A DNA stretch of 9,820 bases from contig JALUKO010000192.1 of the NCBI GenBank assembly GCA_027056525.1, positions 1 to 9,820 on the forward strand, given 5' to 3'. This DNA comes from Helicobacteraceae bacterium. GTDB lineage: Bacteria > Campylobacterota > Campylobacteria > Campylobacterales > Sulfurimonadaceae. The notes beneath the pieces were generated by a model. That model did not search any database. It was not told the DNA's origin and saw nothing but the letters and a program-made list of their open reading frames with translations. Shown piece by piece: positions 7,455 to 9,820 of the stretch. A program made the translations under genes and the position numbers. Within the stretch, counting starts at the first letter, position 1, and every line of letters starts with the position of its first letter.

Positions 7455-7549
7455 TATAAAGTATCCGTAGCTGAATTATTTTGCGATGAGAGCTGCTTTT
7501 AGCCAGTCGCGAATCATTTCGGAAATTTTTTAACCTAAGGGTAAATTTT
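7455..7549 (+). promoter_or_regulatory. promoter and structured leader of the HU gene
   Basis: TATAAA at 7455-7460 is a plausible -10, which would give a leader of about 82 bases. Within it, bases 7480-7486 (TTTGCGA) and 7507-7513 (TCGCGAA) pair over 7 positions with one G-T, and the enclosed segment can form a small inner stem (GCT 7492-7494 with AGC 7501-7503). The ribosome binding site AAGGG at 7537-7541, 8 bases before the ATG, remains outside the stem. The fold was made by eye. Confidence 0.35.
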
Positions 7550-7834
7550 ATGAACAAAGCTCAATTCGTTGAATTAGTACAAGCAAGCGGTGACTACAAA
7601 ACTAAAGTTGAGGCGGAGGCAGCAATTAAAGCATTTACAGAAGCTGTTACTCAAGCTTTAGTAAACAAGGAAGATGTGTCTTTAGTTGGTTTTGGTAGCT
7701 TTACGGCGTCATTACAAAAAGGAAAAAGTGGTAAAGTTCCTGGTACTGATAAAACTTATACTACTCAAGATAAAATGGTTCCTAAATTTAAAGCTGGTAA
7801 AGGTCTTAAAGACCGTGTAGCTGCTGGTAAATAA
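7550..7834 (+). CDS. hup: HU-family nucleoid DNA-binding protein
   Basis: A 94-residue HU/IHF-type histone-like protein. N-terminal helices span about 2-38 (NKAQFVELV...), then the family signature VGFGSFTA at 46-53 and the DNA-wrapping beta arm at about 54-76, then the conserved VPKFKAGKGLKDRV at 77-90. It should act as a dimer that bends and compacts DNA in the nucleoid. The arm carries KVPGTDK at 62-68, where the common HU form has R-N-P; the intercalating Pro64 is kept. The start is supported by AAGGG 8 bases upstream and by alignment of the N-terminus with the family. It has its own probable promoter and leader. Transcription may read on into the next gene, 41 bases away. HU homodimer is preferred over IHF because of length and the single-copy context, but the two subfamilies are close. 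Confidence 0.95.
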   Translation: MNKAQFVELVQASGDYKTKVEAEAAIKAFTEAVTQALVNKEDVSLVGFGSFTASLQKGKSGKVPGTDKTYTTQDKMVPKFKAGKGLKDRVAAGK

Positions 7835-7840
7835 TTCCTT

Positions 7841-7866
7841 TTTTGTCGCATCTCTTTGCGGCAAAA
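7841..7866 (+). repeat. intergenic hairpin between hup and the NERD-like gene
   Basis: TTTTGTCGC (7841-7849) pairs with GCGGCAAAA (7858-7866) over 9 positions with one G-T, around an 8-base loop. No T run follows on either strand, since the T and A residues are inside the stem, so it is not a standard intrinsic terminator. It could stabilise the 3' end of hup mRNA or limit expression of the next gene, whose ATG is 10 bases downstream. It also covers the TTG at 7843, an alternative start for that gene. Confidence 0.45.
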
Positions 7867-7875
7867 TCACCTTTG

Positions 7876-9381
7876 ATGAATTTCAATCCCTTCAATATAT
7901 TTAAAAAAAAGCAAGATTTCCATTTTCCAAAAGCAGCTGTAGTAGAAAAACTGAAAATTGTTGCCAAAGAAAACAATTTCTACATATTTGAAAACACAAT
8001 TATATATCATCATACACAACAACTCGCCATCCCGCTTCTCGTACTTGATCCGCAAAACAACATCTATCTGTTTGAGTTTAAAAAGTGGTCTGTAAAAGAC
8101 TTGAAAAATTCCAGCATACAAAAAACTGTTAACAAAAAATCAGAGTCTAATAACCTGGCGTTCAATGAAAAACAAAAATATATTAAAAAACGGCTCAACG
8201 AGATCACAAACCAAGATGATATAAATATATGCAACTTCTTACTTATTGAGAATTTGACTACACAACAGTATAATGATCTTGACACCAGTGTCAAAGAACT
8301 TTTACCACAAAACAGAATTATCTTCAATGACTCGTGTGAAGATGAAATCCTGGAAAAACTCACAAATATCTCATATGCGCATCCTCTAAATACTCATACT
8401 CATAACGCAACTTTTTATCTTTTTATCCAGTATATGATGCTCTCACATAACAATACTGCATTTATGAGCACGTACGAGCAGATCAATTTTATCAATTCAA
8501 ATATCAAAAACCATCAAGTTCTTCATGCCATGCCCTACTCGGGAAAAACAACCTCTCTTTTACTGAAGGCAATTTTTGAAAAGCTAAAAAATCCTTCTTT
8601 GAGCATTATTATCATCTCTCCAACACTCCTTTCATGCGATATCATGAAGCAAAAACTATTGGAAATCATTGAAATAGGACATGTTGACGTTGATATCACC
8701 TCTATAGAAATTATTCCGCCAACGTTACTGATAAACTCTCACCTTGCAAAGCTTCATAAGCCTCTTTTAGATAATCAAATTCATATAGACAACACTCTTA
8801 TGGAAAAAAGCTTCAAGGCTGCTGATCTTATCATGTGTGATGATGCAGATATGCTGCCTAATGATTTTATAGCTTATCTTATGCATCTTCAAAAAAACAG
8901 CTCTCTTGTGCTTGTTAGCAATAATATCATTTTAAAAAACCAGTACACTTTTTCAAAAGATTTTTTAGACAAAAAAGTAAACTCTCTTTTTATAAAGTCC
9001 GATCCTTATGCAAATGCACTCCATATCATCTCAAAACTCTTAAAAGATCATCCACCCGAAGAGATTTTTGTTATCAGTTCTAACTTAACCAGAAAGAAAT
9101 TATATGATGACCTTCAATATTTTATTGAGGATAAAGCAATATTATTGGATAGTTCTCTCAACCTTATTCATCAAGACCTGCGCAACCTGCTTCTTTCAAC
9201 ATATGAGCAGATCAACACGAACAGGGTAAAGTTTATTTTGCTCTTAGATATATCTTCAGCTTCGATAAAAGAGCTTGAGAACTATTGTGCCTTGGCAAAG
9301 AACACTGCATACATACTTTATGAAGATGAATGTGAAAAAATAACAACACTAAAGGAAACCTATGCAAGCAAAAAAAAGTGA
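7876..9381 (+). CDS. NERD-like nuclease fused to degenerate SF1 helicase-like ATPase
   Basis: 501 residues from the ATG at 7876; a TTG at 7843 would add 11. The N-terminal ~165 residues look like a nuclease-related domain (NERD, PD-(D/E)xK fold): IPLLVLDP with Asp58, then YLFEFKKW with Glu67-x-Lys69. From about 195 a helicase-like core begins with a Q-motif-like TYEQINFI (Gln202), a Walker A of the A-x4-GKT form (Ala218, Gly223, Lys224, Thr225), and a strand ISPT (247-250) as in motif Ia. Walker B is LIMCDDAD (318-325), with Asp323 where UvrD/Pif1-type enzymes have the catalytic Glu. Motif III lacks the usual GDxxQ, and the terminal YCALAKNTAYIL (470-481) resembles motif VI YVALTRAxxxLYI but without the Arg. 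NERD-helicase fusions occur in DNA repair and phage defence; this role is inference. There is no good ribosome binding site; it may be co-transcribed with hup. It overlaps msrB by 20 bases. Confidence 0.65.
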   Translation: MNFNPFNIFKKKQDFHFPKAAVVEKLKIVAKENNFYIFENTIIYHHTQQLAIPLLVLDPQNNIYLFEFKKWSVKDLKNSSIQKTVNKKSESNNLAFNEKQKYIKKRLNEITNQDDINICNFLLIENLTTQQYNDLDTSVKELLPQNRIIFNDSCEDEILEKLTNISYAHPLNTHTHNATFYLFIQYMMLSHNNTAFMSTYEQINFINSNIKNHQVLHAMPYSGKTTSLLLKAIFEKLKNPSLSIIIISPTLLSCDIMKQKLLEIIEIGHVDVDITSIEIIPPTLLINSHLAKLHKPLLDNQIHIDNTLMEKSFKAADLIMCDDADMLPNDFIAYLMHLQKNSSLVLVSNNIILKNQYTFSKDFLDKKVNSLFIKSDPYANALHIISKLLKDHPPEEIFVISSNLTRKKLYDDLQYFIEDKAILLDSSLNLIHQDLRNLLLSTYEQINTNRVKFILLLDISSASIKELENYCALAKNTAYILYEDECEKITTLKETYASKKK

Positions 9382-9748
9382 ACAAGAGTATAAAAAGCTC
9401 CTAAGCCCTGAGGCTTTCTATGTATGTAGAGAGCACGGAACAGAAGCCCCGTTTTCAGGGAAGTATTATGATTACAAAGGCGAAGGGATATACAGATGTG
9501 TTTGTTGTGAAGCTCCTTTGTTTGAATCCGGTGCAAAATTTGACTCAGGAACGGGGTGGCCAAGCTATTTTGAAAGTATTGAGGGCGCCATCAAGGAGAT
9601 CAAAGATATGAGTCATGGAATGATTCGCATAGAAGTCAGATGCAACAACTGCGATGCCCACCTTGGACATGTGTTTGAGGATGGACCAGAGCCAACAGGT
9701 CTTAGATACTGTATAAACTCCGTTTGTCTAGAATTCGAAGAGGCGTAA
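9362..9748 (+). CDS. msrB: peptide-methionine (R)-S-oxide reductase
   Basis: A 128-residue MsrB that reduces the R-diastereomer of methionine sulfoxide in proteins; cytosolic, with no signal peptide. Zinc ligands are Cys46/Cys49 (CVCC) and Cys94/Cys97 (CNNC). Family blocks are SGKYYDYKGEGIYRC, SGTGWPSYF at 62-70, HLGHVFEDGPEPTGLRYCINS at about 100-120, with the catalytic Cys117 in RYCIN. The position that holds the resolving Cys in E. coli-type enzymes (SGCGWPS) is Thr64 here, and an extra Cys122 sits next to the active site (NSVCLEF), so the recycling path may differ. The ATG at 9362 has AAGGAA 4 bases upstream, located inside the end of the NERD-like gene, with which it overlaps by 20 bases; the two are likely co-transcribed. 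Possible role: repair of oxidised proteins. Confidence 0.95.
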   Translation: MQAKKSEQEYKKLLSPEAFYVCREHGTEAPFSGKYYDYKGEGIYRCVCCEAPLFESGAKFDSGTGWPSYFESIEGAIKEIKDMSHGMIRIEVRCNNCDAHLGHVFEDGPEPTGLRYCINSVCLEFEEA

Positions 9749-9750
9749 GT

Positions 9751-9768
9751 TCCACTTTTAGAAGTGGA
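9751..9768. terminator. hairpin between msrB and the convergent outer-membrane gene
   Basis: TCCACTT (9751-9757) and AAGTGGA (9762-9768) form a perfect 7-base-pair stem with a TTAG loop, 3 bases after the msrB stop and across the stop codon of the opposite gene. Convergent location suggests a shared bidirectional terminator, but no clear T tract follows on either side. Confidence 0.35.
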
Positions 9769-9820
9769 GCTCAACACCTACGTTGTAAGTATTTACGTTT
9801 TCACCCAGGTTTGTATAGCC
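9758..9820 (-). CDS. C-terminus of an outer-membrane beta-barrel protein (partial)
   Basis: Only the last 20 codons are visible, read on the - strand from the right edge to the TAA at 9758-9760. The peptide ends in TYNVGVELHF-stop: alternating hydrophobic residues and a terminal Phe, which is the recognition signal of the BAM complex for outer-membrane porins and related beta-barrels. The Gly/Asn turn before it (GENVN) looks like a periplasmic turn between the last two strands. The class of barrel (porin, transporter, OprD-like) cannot be told. It converges on msrB with a 9-base gap. The frame is too short for the usual ORF search but the signature is clear. Confidence 0.65.
   Translation of the reverse strand, partial: GYTNLGENVNTYNVGVELHF

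Noticed and set aside
7867..8363. Two - strand frames opposite the NERD-like gene
   Set aside because: Cys/Phe/Ser-rich translations typical of the antisense of an AT-rich gene, without ribosome binding sites.
7876..9381. Part of a multi-gene phage-defence island
   Set aside because: The neighbours are hup, msrB and an outer-membrane gene, with no transposase, integrase, methylase or other defence gene nearby; only the single protein has a possible link.

Overview
The window looks like a low-GC chromosome segment from a Campylobacterota (epsilonproteobacterial) bacterium, probably close to Sulfurimonas or Sulfurovum. This is an inference from several things together: an E. coli-type class II fructose-bisphosphate aldolase, a long multidomain hybrid histidine kinase, a FapA/DUF342 polymerase-independent scaffold-type protein, A- and T-rich spacers with TATAAT-like -10 boxes but no clear -35 boxes, and short tightly packed operons. 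No rRNA, tRNA, CRISPR array, insertion sequence or integrase was seen.

Left part (1-3138, + strand): the 3' portion of a hybrid sensor kinase whose reading frame is open to the left edge, so its true start lies outside the window. It reads as NIT-like sensor, membrane helix, HAMP, HisKA, HATPase, a degenerate receiver and an intact receiver. Eleven bases later comes a 113-115-residue single-span membrane protein of unknown function. This pair converges on the aldolase gene fba (3149-4228, - strand), with only 10 bases between the stop codons.

Centre (4229-6973): a 173-base divergent promoter region separates fba from a + strand pair. The first gene encodes an N-terminal helix-turn-helix-like segment followed by a coiled coil; the second encodes a FapA (DUF342) family protein. 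The second starts almost at the stop of the first, so the two are probably translationally coupled. A 213-base, very AT-rich spacer follows. It holds two overlapping inverted repeats and two TATAAT boxes, the second placed so that transcription would begin at or next to the A of the next start codon.

Right part (6974-9820): a small helix-turn-helix regulator overlaps by 4 bases a small, very basic protein. Then come an HU-family nucleoid protein with a structured leader, a NERD-like nuclease / SF1-helicase-like protein whose helicase motifs are partly eroded, and msrB (peptide methionine-R-sulfoxide reductase), which overlaps the nuclease gene by 20 bases. At the right edge the last 20 codons of a gene on the - strand are visible; they end in an aromatic-terminated beta strand typical of outer-membrane beta-barrels.

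The most unusual items are the degenerate NERD/SF1-like protein, the HTH-coiled-coil/FapA pair, and the palindrome-rich, apparently leaderless promoter of the small regulator. I do not see a convincing multi-gene defence or mobile system.
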